A stretch of DNA of 41,219 nucleotides, taken from positions 601 to 41,819 of the IMG/VR virus record IMGVR_UViG_3300030110_003847; one strand, written 5' to 3'. This document shows positions 1 to 7,222 of this stretch, one piece after another (position 1 is the first letter of the stretch; every line of letters starts with the position of its first letter). The DNA comes from a virus. Both the position numbers and the translations under genes were made by a program. Below the pieces are notes generated by a model. That model had not been told where the DNA came from, ran no database searches, and saw only the letters and a list, made by a program, of their open reading frames with translations.

Positions 1-216
1 ACCTATACACTCATCGAATCTAATTTGAACTGGTGGTATTGGTATATTATATTTGTCCTTTGGTACTGTTTCAATACAATCAACAGGACAGAACGGCACA
101 CATACTTGACAACCTGTACAGTTATCTTCATCTACTACAGCTATTAATTTTGGTTTTTTCTTTTTGTGATTTATTTTTGTGGTGGGGTCTGGAACTGATT
201 TGTAATGGTCATACAT
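1..216 (-). CDS. 2[4Fe-4S] ferredoxin, N-terminal part (runs off left edge)
   Basis: The frame is open from an ATG at 216 to the window edge, giving 72 residues with no stop, so the gene is partial. Residues 33-44 read CTGCQVCVPFCP, the classic CX2CX2CX3CP binding pattern for a 4Fe-4S cluster. A second cluster starts at the edge (DECIG, C70). Residues 1-24 are a basic, lysine-rich leader (KKKKPK). Bacterial ferredoxins of this type are small cytoplasmic electron carriers. The start overlaps the stop of the upstream gene as TAATG, so it belongs to the same operon. Family assignment is firm; the redox partner is unknown. The radical SAM enzyme at 9895-11427 would need a low-potential electron donor, but that link is only inference. 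Confidence 0.85.
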   Translation of the reverse strand, partial: MYDHYKSVPDPTTKINHKKKKPKLIAVVDEDNCTGCQVCVPFCPVDCIETVPKDKYNIPIPPVQIRFDECIG

Positions 217-500
217 TATGGCTGAAACATATCCCACACGTGTTTAACAAATAACCCTACGAAACCTGTACCTATGATACCTCTCCACTTTGACGTTGAT
301 TGTCTAAATTGTGTATTGAGTTTAGTTTCTGCCCATAACCCTTGATGTGGATTGAATAAATTGTCTTTAATGAATTTTAAATCGGTTCTGTTCTTCATAT
401 GTTCAGCTTCATTGTGAATTTTTATTTCATTGATGGTATTCTTTATAGTATCTATTTTCTCGTGTATTAAGTCGAATTCTTTTCTATCTGATTGATTCAT
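216..500 (-). CDS. Small membrane protein with coiled-coil N-terminus
   Basis: This 94-residue protein has a charged, probably helical N-terminal half (residues 5-40, heptad-like I/L spacing) and one hydrophobic segment near residues 74-90 (GIIGTGFVGLFV), ending in an aromatic tail. A good ribosome-binding site, AAGGAA, lies about 8 nt before the ATG at 500. Its start overlaps the end of the 48-residue gene upstream, and its stop overlaps the ferredoxin start. I do not recognise the family. Topology is compatible with a small phage holin-like or membrane accessory protein, but nothing in the sequence proves that. Confidence 0.7.
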   Translation of the reverse strand: MNQSDRKEFDLIHEKIDTIKNTINEIKIHNEAEHMKNRTDLKFIKDNLFNPHQGLWAETKLNTQFRQSTSKWRGIIGTGFVGLFVKHVWDMFQP

Positions 501-630
501 TTATTATTTCCTTACGTATCTTAGTAACCACATCCAATATAGGATTACTAAGATTGTTAATACCAATTCTGTCATATGTGTCATAAACCACGAAGGAATC
601 GTTGGTCGTTACTATATAAATATTACTCAT
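484..630 (-). CDS. Short hypothetical protein (48 aa)
   Basis: A 48-residue frame fills the otherwise empty gap between the HNH-like gene and the membrane-protein gene. It starts MSNIYIVTTNDSFVVYDTYD and ends in a basic helix (VVTKIRKEIINESIR). The ATG at 630 (an alternative lies one codon upstream at 633) is preceded by AAAAGG, and the frame overlaps the stop of the upstream gene. Its end overlaps the next start by 17 nt. Position, spacing and ribosome-binding site support a real gene. No function is recognised. Confidence 0.55.
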   Translation of the reverse strand: MSNIYIVTTNDSFVVYDTYDRIGINNLSNPILDVVTKIRKEIINESIR

Positions 631-1201
631 CATCCTTTTCCACCCACACTTCTTCTAATTTTTTGCGTAATAATGTGGTATTTTTAGGTGTGGTTAACAT
701 TTTGCCTGTTGGCTTCATTATATAGAAACAATTATAACATAGTAGATGTAAGTTATCTAACGAATGATTTTTAGAATCACCATCGAGGAAACATATTAGA
801 TACGGGCCTCTCATATCTTTTTCTCTATAGTCATCATAACCACAATTGGAACACTCTTGTTTTAGATAACCATCTCTTACTATTCTTTCTTGTAATTTCC
901 AATGTGGATAGTTAGGGTGTTTACCATCAAATAAATCTTGTATCTTTACTCCCCATCCTGTATTACCTTTTGATGTGATACCAACACCCGCTTGATTTTT
1001 ATTTTGTTCAAATAAGTCATACATTTTTGCGTACTTCTTAAATGTATTATATGCGATACCAAGATGACGAGCAGCAGCTTTAATTGACATTGTACTACGT
1101 ATTGCCCACTCTATTCTACTCTTTGGAATTGGTTTACTACGAAATGGATTCTTTTTCTTTGGTCTGTTTTCGTAATCAAACAAATCATTTAAATCAGACA
1201 T
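623..1201 (-). CDS. Helix-turn-helix protein with degenerate HNH/zinc domain
   Basis: The 192-residue protein has a basic N-terminus and a helix-turn-helix-like segment at about 36-60 (SIKAAARHLGIAYNTFKKYA). A C-terminal HNH-type zinc module at about 117-160 has CSNC and CYNC cysteine pairs around FLDGDSKNHSLDNL. In active HNH nucleases the metal-binding site has a His pair before the Asp and a His after the last CxxC. Here those positions read CF and FY, so cleavage activity is doubtful and a DNA-binding role is more likely. The start overlaps the preceding stop as TAATG. Proteins of this layout are, to my knowledge, common in marine T4-like phages. Confidence 0.7.
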   Translation of the reverse strand: MSDLNDLFDYENRPKKKNPFRSKPIPKSRIEWAIRSTMSIKAAARHLGIAYNTFKKYAKMYDLFEQNKNQAGVGITSKGNTGWGVKIQDLFDGKHPNYPHWKLQERIVRDGYLKQECSNCGYDDYREKDMRGPYLICFLDGDSKNHSLDNLHLLCYNCFYIMKPTGKMLTTPKNTTLLRKKLEEVWVEKDDE

Positions 1202-1425
1202 TAAGATTTTCCTGTTGATTTAACATTTCTTCTTTGTTTACGAGGTGGTGGTTTTCTTGAAACTCTTTTTAATAACTCGTCTTTTAATAATTTTCTTTGT
1301 GTTCTTAAATCGTGAATTTCCGAGTACAAATCCCCAACCTTTCTAGCACTCAAAAGTGCCATAGTCATTACTCCACCCATACTACCAATAAAAATTCCTA
1401 TTGTAAATAATACCCATTCATTCAT
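1201..1425 (-). CDS. Small single-pass membrane protein
   Basis: The 74-residue protein has an N-terminal hydrophobic segment at residues 4-27 containing GxxxG-type spacing (GIFIGSMGG). A helical charged region and a very basic C-terminal tail (RKPPPRKQRRN) follow. By the positive-inside rule the tail is cytoplasmic. A strong ribosome-binding site, TAGGAGAAAG, precedes the ATG. I do not recognise the family; small membrane proteins of this kind are frequent in the early regions of T4-like phages. Confidence 0.7.
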   Translation of the reverse strand: MNEWVLFTIGIFIGSMGGVMTMALLSARKVGDLYSEIHDLRTQRKLLKDELLKRVSRKPPPRKQRRNVKSTGKS

Positions 1426-1434
1426 AACTTTCTC

Positions 1435-1668
1435 CTAAAAATCATCTAATTTAGTGGTTTCACCTCTCCACCACTCTACTTTACCGATTGGTTTTAATTC
1501 TTTTGTATATTCTTTTACTATAAACAACTTATTAAAAGTTTCACCATCTAAATTCTTTCTTAATCTAAAATATGTATGCGCTTCTTCATAAATATCAGTT
1601 TGTAAACTCACCGTATCTACTGCCTCTGTTTCATCACTATTAACCGTAAAAAGTTGCCAAGTACTCAT
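1435..1668 (-). CDS. Hypothetical phage protein (77 aa)
   Basis: A 77-residue soluble acidic protein with no signal peptide or membrane segment. The middle (EEAHTYFRLRKNLDGETFNK) is probably helical and the C-terminal part has strand-like KLFIVKEY. AGGAGAG about 7 nt upstream of the ATG at 1668 is a strong ribosome-binding site. It lies between the lipoprotein and the small membrane protein in one operon with gaps of 9-16 nt. Function is unknown. Confidence 0.65.
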   Translation of the reverse strand: MSTWQLFTVNSDETEAVDTVSLQTDIYEEAHTYFRLRKNLDGETFNKLFIVKEYTKELKPIGKVEWWRGETTKLDDF

Positions 1669-1684
1669 ATACTCTCTCCTGTTA

Positions 1685-2197
1685 TTAATTTAAAATAATA
1701 TAAAAATCTTTACTTCCATCATACCAACGGGCTGTTAATTTCATAGTGTCTCCTACCATACTTTTTACTGGAGCTATCATATTATTTATTTCACCGTTAC
1801 TATTACTATAACTAATCATATTTGACGTAGCTACTTCCATACCACTAAACTGTGTTAAGTATGTGGTATCGTATGCGACATACATTCCCTCATCATTAAA
1901 ATTTCTTTTTACGACATAACCTAACGTATCACCAATATACCAATATAAATTACTTTTCCACTCAACCCAAAAGTTTTCTACACCAAATCCTTCATCTCGT
2001 ATTGAGCCTGTAACCTTGTGAAGTGTTTGCCAATTATCCCTATCCAATGTTAGGTGATGATATCCTCTACCATCTTCTTTTAATCTTAAATCAAATGATA
2101 ACTCGTGGTGGGTACTATTGTCCTCACACGATATTAATAAAAAACTAAGTATTATTCCTACTATTAAATTGTTTTTTATTTTGCTGTGACTTTTCAT
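1685..2197 (-). CDS. Predicted phage-encoded lipoprotein
   Basis: The 170-residue protein begins with a basic n-region (MKSHSKIKNN), a hydrophobic stretch (residues 11-22) and the lipobox LISC with the acceptor Cys at 24. Glu follows the Cys, so the +2 rule for inner-membrane retention (Asp) does not apply and an outer-membrane destination is plausible. The mature part is about 147 residues, strand-rich, Trp- and Tyr-rich, and has no other membrane segment. AAGGAA lies 6 nt before the ATG. It is the second gene after the promoter at 2333-2362, so it is probably made early. Phage lipoproteins such as T5 Llp block superinfection at the receptor; that role here is inference only. Confidence 0.75.
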   Translation of the reverse strand: MKSHSKIKNNLIVGIILSFLLISCEDNSTHHELSFDLRLKEDGRGYHHLTLDRDNWQTLHKVTGSIRDEGFGVENFWVEWKSNLYWYIGDTLGYVVKRNFNDEGMYVAYDTTYLTQFSGMEVATSNMISYSNSNGEINNMIAPVKSMVGDTMKLTARWYDGSKDFYIILN

Positions 2198-2312
2198 TTT
2201 GTTCCTTTTTGTTTTTGTTTTTAATTTTATGATTTATTTTATTGCGAATCATTTCATTTTGAGTATTGTCTTCAACTTCATCCCAATCCTCCCAATTATG
2301 AATCCTCGGCAT
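2145..2312 (-). CDS. Short basic hypothetical protein (55 aa)
   Basis: A 55-residue frame starts MPRIHNWEDWDEVED and then becomes rich in Lys, Asn and Gln. It has a consensus ribosome-binding site, AAGGAGAA, 5 nt before the ATG at 2312. It is the first gene downstream of the promoter at 2333-2362 and overlaps the start of the lipoprotein gene by 53 nt in another frame. Small proteins with a Trp/Asp-rich start and a basic tail are frequent in marine T4-like phages. Function is unknown. Confidence 0.6.
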   Translation of the reverse strand: MPRIHNWEDWDEVEDNTQNEMIRNKINHKIKNKNKKEQNEKSQQNKKQFNSRNNT

Positions 2313-2332
2313 TTATATTCTCCTTATGTCTA

Positions 2333-2362
2333 AATATAATACTAAAAGCGTATACAAGTCAA
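2333..2362 (-). promoter_or_regulatory. Sigma70-like (probably early) promoter
   Basis: On the minus strand the -35 box TTGACT (2362-2357) and the -10 box TATATT (2338-2333) are 18 nt apart; TTATAT with 17 nt is an alternative. The -35 box overlaps the stop of the upstream gene. The same architecture with nearly identical sequence occurs at 37086-37115. The shared block runs AATAAAAAGC, then (after GC here only) TTGACTTGTATACG and TTTTA. The promoter would drive the 55-aa gene, the lipoprotein and the small genes to the left. Duplication of the element makes chance unlikely. Confidence 0.7.
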
Positions 2363-2601
2363 GCGCTTTTTATTTTCCATTTTTCTAATTTATCTAAAAA
2401 TTTAGTAATAGTATATTGTTTTTTTTGTTCGTCAACAATCTGTAAAGATTCTAATAGCTCTGGCTTTTGATTTATTATTCTATTTAATATCATAAAACCA
2501 ACTGACGGGTAAAACGTTTCAAAACTTTCTTCTCCTAAAACATTTGTTTCATATATGGAATCCTTTTCAGAATCACCACTCAGTAATAAGTAGTATGTCA
2601 T
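2359..2601 (-). CDS. Conserved small phage protein (80 aa)
   Basis: The 80-residue protein starts MTYYLLLSGDSEKDSIYETNVLGEES in strand-like fashion and ends in helices (TKFLDKLEKWKIK). I recall related 80-90 residue proteins with the same SGDxEKD and ETNVLGEESF elements in marine cyanophage-type genomes; none has a known function as far as I know. No strong ribosome-binding site is visible before the ATG at 2601. It is the last gene after the sugar island and before the next promoter, which begins inside its stop codon. Confidence 0.6.
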   Translation of the reverse strand: MTYYLLLSGDSEKDSIYETNVLGEESFETFYPSVGFMILNRIINQKPELLESLQIVDEQKKQYTITKFLDKLEKWKIKSA

Positions 2602-2618
2602 ATTACAAAAACTTATTT

Positions 2619-2996
2619 TTAATTATCATTTTGAGAATCACCTTTCATAACTCTATATGAATCTGAATCTTCGTGATGTGTAGATACTTCAAATATTCTA
2701 CCATCTGTTAATGCTTCTATTTGATGTGGTTGTCCTGGTCTTTGTCTTACAACATCACCATTTGATATTATGGTCTCATCCATCTCTGCAGTTTCTGTAT
2801 CTATCCATCTATATATAAACTCACCGTGTTCTACATACCAAGTCTCATCCTTTTTCATATGATAATGCATAGAAAATTTACAACCTTTGTTGAATACTAA
2901 AACTTTACCACAATAGTTTTCATTATTTTCTATGATTATTTCTTGACCCCAACCTTTGGGAACGCAACATCCAATTGTAACTTCTGATTTTATCAT
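2619..2996 (-). CDS. Cupin-fold protein, sugar isomerase-like
   Basis: This 125-residue single-domain cupin carries the metal-ligand pattern of type II mannose-6-phosphate isomerase-like cupins: HYH at about 44-46, a Glu in DETWYVEHGE, and PHQI near 90. It opens with KGWGQE, the same W-G-x-E start seen in the second cupin of this window (20338-20814). Its start overlaps the stop of the epimerase gene upstream as ATGA. A role in isomerising or binding a sugar phosphate or nucleotide sugar is likely. The exact reaction cannot be read from sequence. Confidence 0.65.
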   Translation of the reverse strand: MIKSEVTIGCCVPKGWGQEIIIENNENYCGKVLVFNKGCKFSMHYHMKKDETWYVEHGEFIYRWIDTETAEMDETIISNGDVVRQRPGQPHQIEALTDGRIFEVSTHHEDSDSYRVMKGDSQNDN

Positions 2997-3853
2997 AATA
3001 TACTTTTAATGTAATCCGTGACATCTTTTGTTGGATTCCAACCTAAGTATTTTTTAGCGTTGTTATCTTTACATAAAGTTTCTCTCATCTCACCATTTCT
3101 ACTATCTATATACTCTCTTGGATAATCACCAAAAACATCTGCTATTTCATTAATAGAATAATTTTTACCTCTACCAAGTTCATATTCTGTATGTAAAGTA
3201 TTTATGTTATCTGCAGCTTTAATTAATCCATCTACAATATCTTCTACGTGAGTAAAATCTCTTCTTTGTTTGCCATCATCTGTAATTGTTAATGGTTTAT
3301 TATTTTTATATTGATTTTCAAATATACCAACGACAGTACAATAATCACCCTCTGTAAGTTGATGTGGGCCGTATACATTATAAAATCTACAAATAGTAGT
3401 TCTAACCTGATATACCAATGAATACATCCTACACAACTCTTCACCCTGCCACTTTGTAAAGGTATATGGATTCGTATAGTTTCCACCGTGTGTTGAAGAT
3501 GAACCAGCATAAATTACTGGTATTCTCTTCTCAGTTTTCATAGTTCTAACCCACTCTAGTATGTTCATCGTAGCCAGAACATTATTTTCAAATGTGCTAG
3601 CTGGATACTCAAATGATGGTTGTATTCTTGGGAGTGCTGATAAATGAAATACTACGTCAGGATTTTCCATAAAATAGTCGAAATTAACACAATCTCTTAT
3701 ATCCGCATTAAAATATTCACAACCCTCTTGTTCATTTTCTTTTTTACCTGTATGATAGTTGTCAAGAGAAACCACTTTGTAACCATCTTTTAACAATCTT
3801 TTTATTAGGTTAGTACCAACAAAACCAGCACCACCAGTAACTAATGCTTTCAT
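2993..3853 (-). CDS. NAD-dependent sugar epimerase/dehydratase (extended SDR)
   Basis: The 286-residue protein has the Rossmann motif TGGAGFVG at residues 6-13, the active-site Ser region YAGSSSTHGG and the YxxxK catalytic pair in YTFTK. The C-terminal KYLGWNPTKD is typical of UDP-glucose 4-epimerase and related NDP-sugar SDRs. The length is slightly short for the family (about 310). The usual SSxxYG has become SSSTHGG. It probably converts a nucleotide sugar used by the island. The start overlaps the glycosyltransferase stop as ATGA. The substrate is not determinable; GalE-like 4-epimerisation is the default reading. Confidence 0.8.
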   Translation of the reverse strand: MKALVTGGAGFVGTNLIKRLLKDGYKVVSLDNYHTGKKENEQEGCEYFNADIRDCVNFDYFMENPDVVFHLSALPRIQPSFEYPASTFENNVLATMNILEWVRTMKTEKRIPVIYAGSSSTHGGNYTNPYTFTKWQGEELCRMYSLVYQVRTTICRFYNVYGPHQLTEGDYCTVVGIFENQYKNNKPLTITDDGKQRRDFTHVEDIVDGLIKAADNINTLHTEYELGRGKNYSINEIADVFGDYPREYIDSRNGEMRETLCKDNNAKKYLGWNPTKDVTDYIKSIL

Positions 3854-5580
3854 ACTTTTATTAAATCCTTTTCATAAGTTTTTAATGAATTAATGTTAAA
3901 TTTAAATATCTCTAACTCCATTTCACCAACCTCACCACTTTCTTTAAGTATTGACGATAACTCTACTAATATTTGAAAATTACTTGAATTTAACAATTTA
4001 ACATCAAATTCAATTACAATATCATTATTTGGTTTGTTTTGATGTGAATGTTTGATTCTATCTGATAAATTAAATTCAGTATCTTTTTGTTCGTGTTTTA
4101 CATATGATTCTATAACACCCGTGTATTCTATATAAATTGTAGAACACCAAGGCTCTAACTCTTTCAATAAATTATAATCACAGTTCTTTACAACAAAACC
4201 AATATCATATTTCGGTGGTATAATCGGATACATCATTTCATCGTGTTTAACCATATGACCCCACTTACGAATAAAGTTTCTTGTGCTACGTAAGTTTTGT
4301 TCTAACCACTCTGATGATTCTCTGCCTTTCATAAATACTTGTCCAGCTGGATTACGTAATGCTCCATCTTTGAATCTTGAACCTCTACAAGTCATATGAT
4401 ATACAAAACCTTTCCAAGTTTGAACTAAATCATAACCATTCAATACAAATCTATTGAATATGTCTGAATCTTCTTTTGATTGTGGTGCATATAGTGGGTC
4501 GTGTCCATTTATCTCTTGGAAATCTTTTTTATATATAGCCCACGGAGCAAATATACCTTTTGTTGGTTTTGCACCTGTATCTGTAGTATTTAAAAATTCA
4601 AATAGTTCTTGTTCTTTAAATTCTTCAGGTTCTATTCCAAAGTCTCTTAATATCTTTTCTGGCCCATCAGGATGTAGTGGTGGTTCGATTCTTGTTGCGG
4701 ATACCACAGTGCCAGGTTTTATTAATTTAAGTATCTCCGTATCCATATAAGGACAAGCATACATATCGGCGTGATATATCATCACGATATCATTTGTAGC
4801 GTAGTCATTTACAAGAGTATCATAAAGTATTGTGTGACCTAACCTATTAGGCCCTTCGTTTCTATGTATCTTAACATTTGGGTCTTTTTCTGCTATCTCA
4901 TTCATCCACTCCCACGTTCCGTCATCTGAATAATCATCTGCCCAACATATCTCGTGATGTGAACCTAAATTCTTTCTGATACTATCATAAGACCATTTGA
5001 GGTATTTTAAATTGTTTCTACTAGGTTGAATAAAACTTATCGTTTTCATATTCTCTTTCCATATTTTTTCCAAATCTTCAAAATAAAAATCTGGTTTGAC
5101 TTTAGCGTTGTGTTTATCTATCTGAAATAGTTCTTCTATGGGATATACACTTTCTAAATCAATTAAACTTATTTTTCCGTCTTTTGTTTTTATTATATTT
5201 ATTGGAACTAAATCATAAAAAAACATTTCCTTTACAATCGTGGCATCTATTACCTTTTTATAAAATTCTTTTGGTATTGAATCAAAATCAAATTCTGATG
5301 TTGATAGTTGTTGTCCACTTTCAGTAATGTAACCAATTATATCATCACCATCTACTATTAATGACTTTAATGCTGGTGCTAATCCATCAAAAAAACCACA
5401 CTCATATGCATCAATAAAGTTTTGTCTTCTACAATACTCCATATCAAATACCTTATAAAAACTATCTTTATCTCGTAGTATTTTTCTACCGTGATTTATA
5501 CCATCAACCCACCTTCCAGCTTTATCTAATATAACCTCAAGTGAATTTAAATCTATATCTTGTATATTGATTCTTTTCAT
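3850..5580 (-). CDS. Kinase-like domain fused to family 2 glycosyltransferase
   Basis: The ATG at 5580 is chosen because it gives an ATGA overlap with the upstream stop, as elsewhere in the operon; an ATG 15 nt earlier is possible. The product is 576 residues. Residues 1-175 look like a small kinase/APH fold, with a catalytic-loop-like YDLVPINI (122-129) and a metal-binding LIDLE (139-143). From about 181 a GT-A family 2 domain follows: ISFIQPSRN, then DDYSDDGTW (215-223) and a DxD-like YHADMY. The last 100 residues are unassigned. It would transfer a sugar and perhaps phosphorylate the glycan. Domain calls rest on motifs only. Confidence 0.7.
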   Translation of the reverse strand: MKRINIQDIDLNSLEVILDKAGRWVDGINHGRKILRDKDSFYKVFDMEYCRRQNFIDAYECGFFDGLAPALKSLIVDGDDIIGYITESGQQLSTSEFDFDSIPKEFYKKVIDATIVKEMFFYDLVPINIIKTKDGKISLIDLESVYPIEELFQIDKHNAKVKPDFYFEDLEKIWKENMKTISFIQPSRNNLKYLKWSYDSIRKNLGSHHEICWADDYSDDGTWEWMNEIAEKDPNVKIHRNEGPNRLGHTILYDTLVNDYATNDIVMIYHADMYACPYMDTEILKLIKPGTVVSATRIEPPLHPDGPEKILRDFGIEPEEFKEQELFEFLNTTDTGAKPTKGIFAPWAIYKKDFQEINGHDPLYAPQSKEDSDIFNRFVLNGYDLVQTWKGFVYHMTCRGSRFKDGALRNPAGQVFMKGRESSEWLEQNLRSTRNFIRKWGHMVKHDEMMYPIIPPKYDIGFVVKNCDYNLLKELEPWCSTIYIEYTGVIESYVKHEQKDTEFNLSDRIKHSHQNKPNNDIVIEFDVKLLNSSNFQILVELSSILKESGEVGEMELEIFKFNINSLKTYEKDLIKV

Positions 5581-6347
5581 AAGTTTGCTTTCCATCCAAG
5601 TTTTTGTTCTTTTATAGTATCATACTGAACTATTAAATCTTTTTTAGGTATTGCGAATTTATAGTCTGGAAATCTAAAAGGCCCATTTTCAAAATCCCAA
5701 TATCCCTCAAAGAAATTACCAACGTGTCTATATCTTATTGGTATATCGTGTTCACAGTCTTCACCTTTTTCTAAAAACTCTTCAAATCTAAATTTAAACC
5801 AATCTGTTTTTTGAACTCCCTCTGGTGTTATTCTTTTGTAAGGTGAATATTTTCCACTATGAAAATAAACATATTCACCCACACCATAACCATCTGATGG
5901 ATACTTATCCCAATAATTCTTTACAATGGACGCACCAAGTTCTAACTCTCCACTAACATATGGTTCTTTATTGTATTTGTCCATTTTATTTATTAATAAA
6001 AAATCAACTTCGTGTTTTACCAATGCTTCGTCAACAACATTTTGCCATTCGTCTTTAGTTAATAAAAACTGTTGGTCTTCATTTATGTTAACTGAATATG
6101 GTGTTGTTACCTCATTTAATAACGACAACATTGTTGCTGCCCAATCTTTTTCAAGATTATTATAGAAGTTTAATTTTGGTATATATTTTTTATAAAGAGA
6201 ATGTACTTCATCTAAATTAACTTCATCATTAAAATTAACAAAAAATTCATAATCACCCCAAATATCACCAACTATTGGTAAGTTGTCCTCAAGTATTTTT
6301 AGTCTCTCTGGAATAGTGCATATAAAATTTTGAACAACACTAATCAT
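5577..6347 (-). CDS. Glycosyltransferase-like protein, paralogue of the gene at 14041
   Basis: The 256-residue protein shares a clear set of motifs in the same order with the 284-residue protein at 14041-14895: FFVN, then a Y-K-x(1-2)-I segment, FYNNLEKDWAAT, LLNEVTTPYSV and an ED-x-x-F element. The ED pair could be the metal-binding acidic motif of a GT-A fold, but this is inference. Nothing marks it as secreted. It ends with ATGA overlap to the kinase-glycosyltransferase fusion and starts directly after the upstream TAA. I do not recognise a named family; a surface-glycan transferase is the best guess. Confidence 0.55.
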   Translation of the reverse strand: MISVVQNFICTIPERLKILEDNLPIVGDIWGDYEFFVNFNDEVNLDEVHSLYKKYIPKLNFYNNLEKDWAATMLSLLNEVTTPYSVNINEDQQFLLTKDEWQNVVDEALVKHEVDFLLINKMDKYNKEPYVSGELELGASIVKNYWDKYPSDGYGVGEYVYFHSGKYSPYKRITPEGVQKTDWFKFRFEEFLEKGEDCEHDIPIRYRHVGNFFEGYWDFENGPFRFPDYKFAIPKKDLIVQYDTIKEQKLGWKANL

Positions 6348-6749
6348 TTACCAACTGACTTCCCAATCTTTAAATTCAGCAGCTATACAATCTATCTTAT
6401 AATCTTTTCTACCACCAACTACTTCCATAATCTTATTTGAAGCTGTTTGTCTTATTCCATTGATACCGTGAGTAAGATGAAGATTACCATCCTTATCACC
6501 ATTTCTAACTTTTGTTTCATTGTACCAAATGTGAGCATTCATTTGAGAAAGAACAATAATCGCTCTAATAACCTCTCCTGTTATTTCATCTCTATGTTCT
6601 TCTAATATTGAATCAATATCGTGAATCATATCCTTAATTTCTTTAGCGTAATTATCTTTATTCTCAGCTATAAATATTTCTTTTAACTGATGTATACTAA
6701 GTCTATCTATTAGTTCACCTAATGTTGGTAACCATTTTCTTTCACTCAT
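6348..6749 (-). CDS. Conserved glycan-cluster protein of unknown function
   Basis: The 133-residue, mainly helical protein opens LPTLGELIDRLSIHQLKEIFIAE. It contains the segments IWYNETKVRNG and LTHGINGIRQTASNKIM and ends DCIAAEF. I have seen similar proteins beside sugar-nucleotide genes in bacteria and marine phages, always without a defined role. It is coupled to the RmlC-like gene upstream by ATGA and abuts the next gene. It may be an accessory to the dehydratase and epimerase steps next to it, but that rests on position alone. Confidence 0.55.
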   Translation of the reverse strand: MSERKWLPTLGELIDRLSIHQLKEIFIAENKDNYAKEIKDMIHDIDSILEEHRDEITGEVIRAIIVLSQMNAHIWYNETKVRNGDKDGNLHLTHGINGIRQTASNKIMEVVGGRKDYKIDCIAAEFKDWEVSW

Positions 6750-7222
6750 TTGTCTCTCCCATATAATATTGGATTGTTATGTGGCCATTCAAAATTCCAT
6801 TCAGGGTCATCCCATTTAATAACGAACTGATTAGGAACATCATTGTAATCTCCATCAAAAGCTAACTTATAATGAAAAGTACACTCATCACTTAAAACAA
6901 AATACGATCCTGCACATCCTGGAGGTGTCAATATTTGTTTTCTATTTTCTGCAGATAATATAAAAGAATCCCAAGTTTTATATGTAGGTGAGTCTTTTCT
7001 ATTATCAGCTAATACGTAATAAAACTTACCATATACACAACTAATTAATTTGTGTGTTTTATCATCTCCGTGTAAACCTCTCAAAACATTTTTTTGAGAA
7101 TGTGCAAATTTATCTAATCTCCAATTCAAATCAGGATAATCCTCTTTTTTCCAATTGGTATAGATATCCCCTCTGAAATCCTCGTGTCTATCAGGTTGAA
7201 ATGTCAATACATCTTTAATCAT
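6746..7222 (-). CDS. RmlC-like NDP-4-keto-6-deoxysugar 3,5-epimerase
   Basis: The ATG at 7222 is preferred: it has GGAGAG 9 nt upstream and overlaps the previous stop as ATGA. The 158-residue product has RmlC landmarks: HEDFRGDIYTNW (12-23 region), VLRGLHGD with the catalytic His, KDSPTY, and LTPPGCAGSYFVLSD. The usual GFAHGF is GCAGSYF here, so one conserved His is missing, which leaves catalysis or substrate range open. It sits directly beside a GDP-mannose dehydratase-like SDR, so a keto-sugar produced there is the likely substrate. Confidence 0.75.
   Translation of the reverse strand: MIKDVLTFQPDRHEDFRGDIYTNWKKEDYPDLNWRLDKFAHSQKNVLRGLHGDDKTHKLISCVYGKFYYVLADNRKDSPTYKTWDSFILSAENRKQILTPPGCAGSYFVLSDECTFHYKLAFDGDYNDVPNQFVIKWDDPEWNFEWPHNNPILYGRDK

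Noticed and set aside
615-622. TATAAATA on the plus strand, identical to the T4 late promoter core
   Set aside because: It points to the right, where no plus-strand gene exists, so it is most likely chance in AT-rich DNA.
3289-3510. Minus-strand frames inside other genes (3289-3510, 7863-8048)
   Set aside because: Each is buried in an SDR gene with clear motifs in another frame and shows no recognisable protein pattern.
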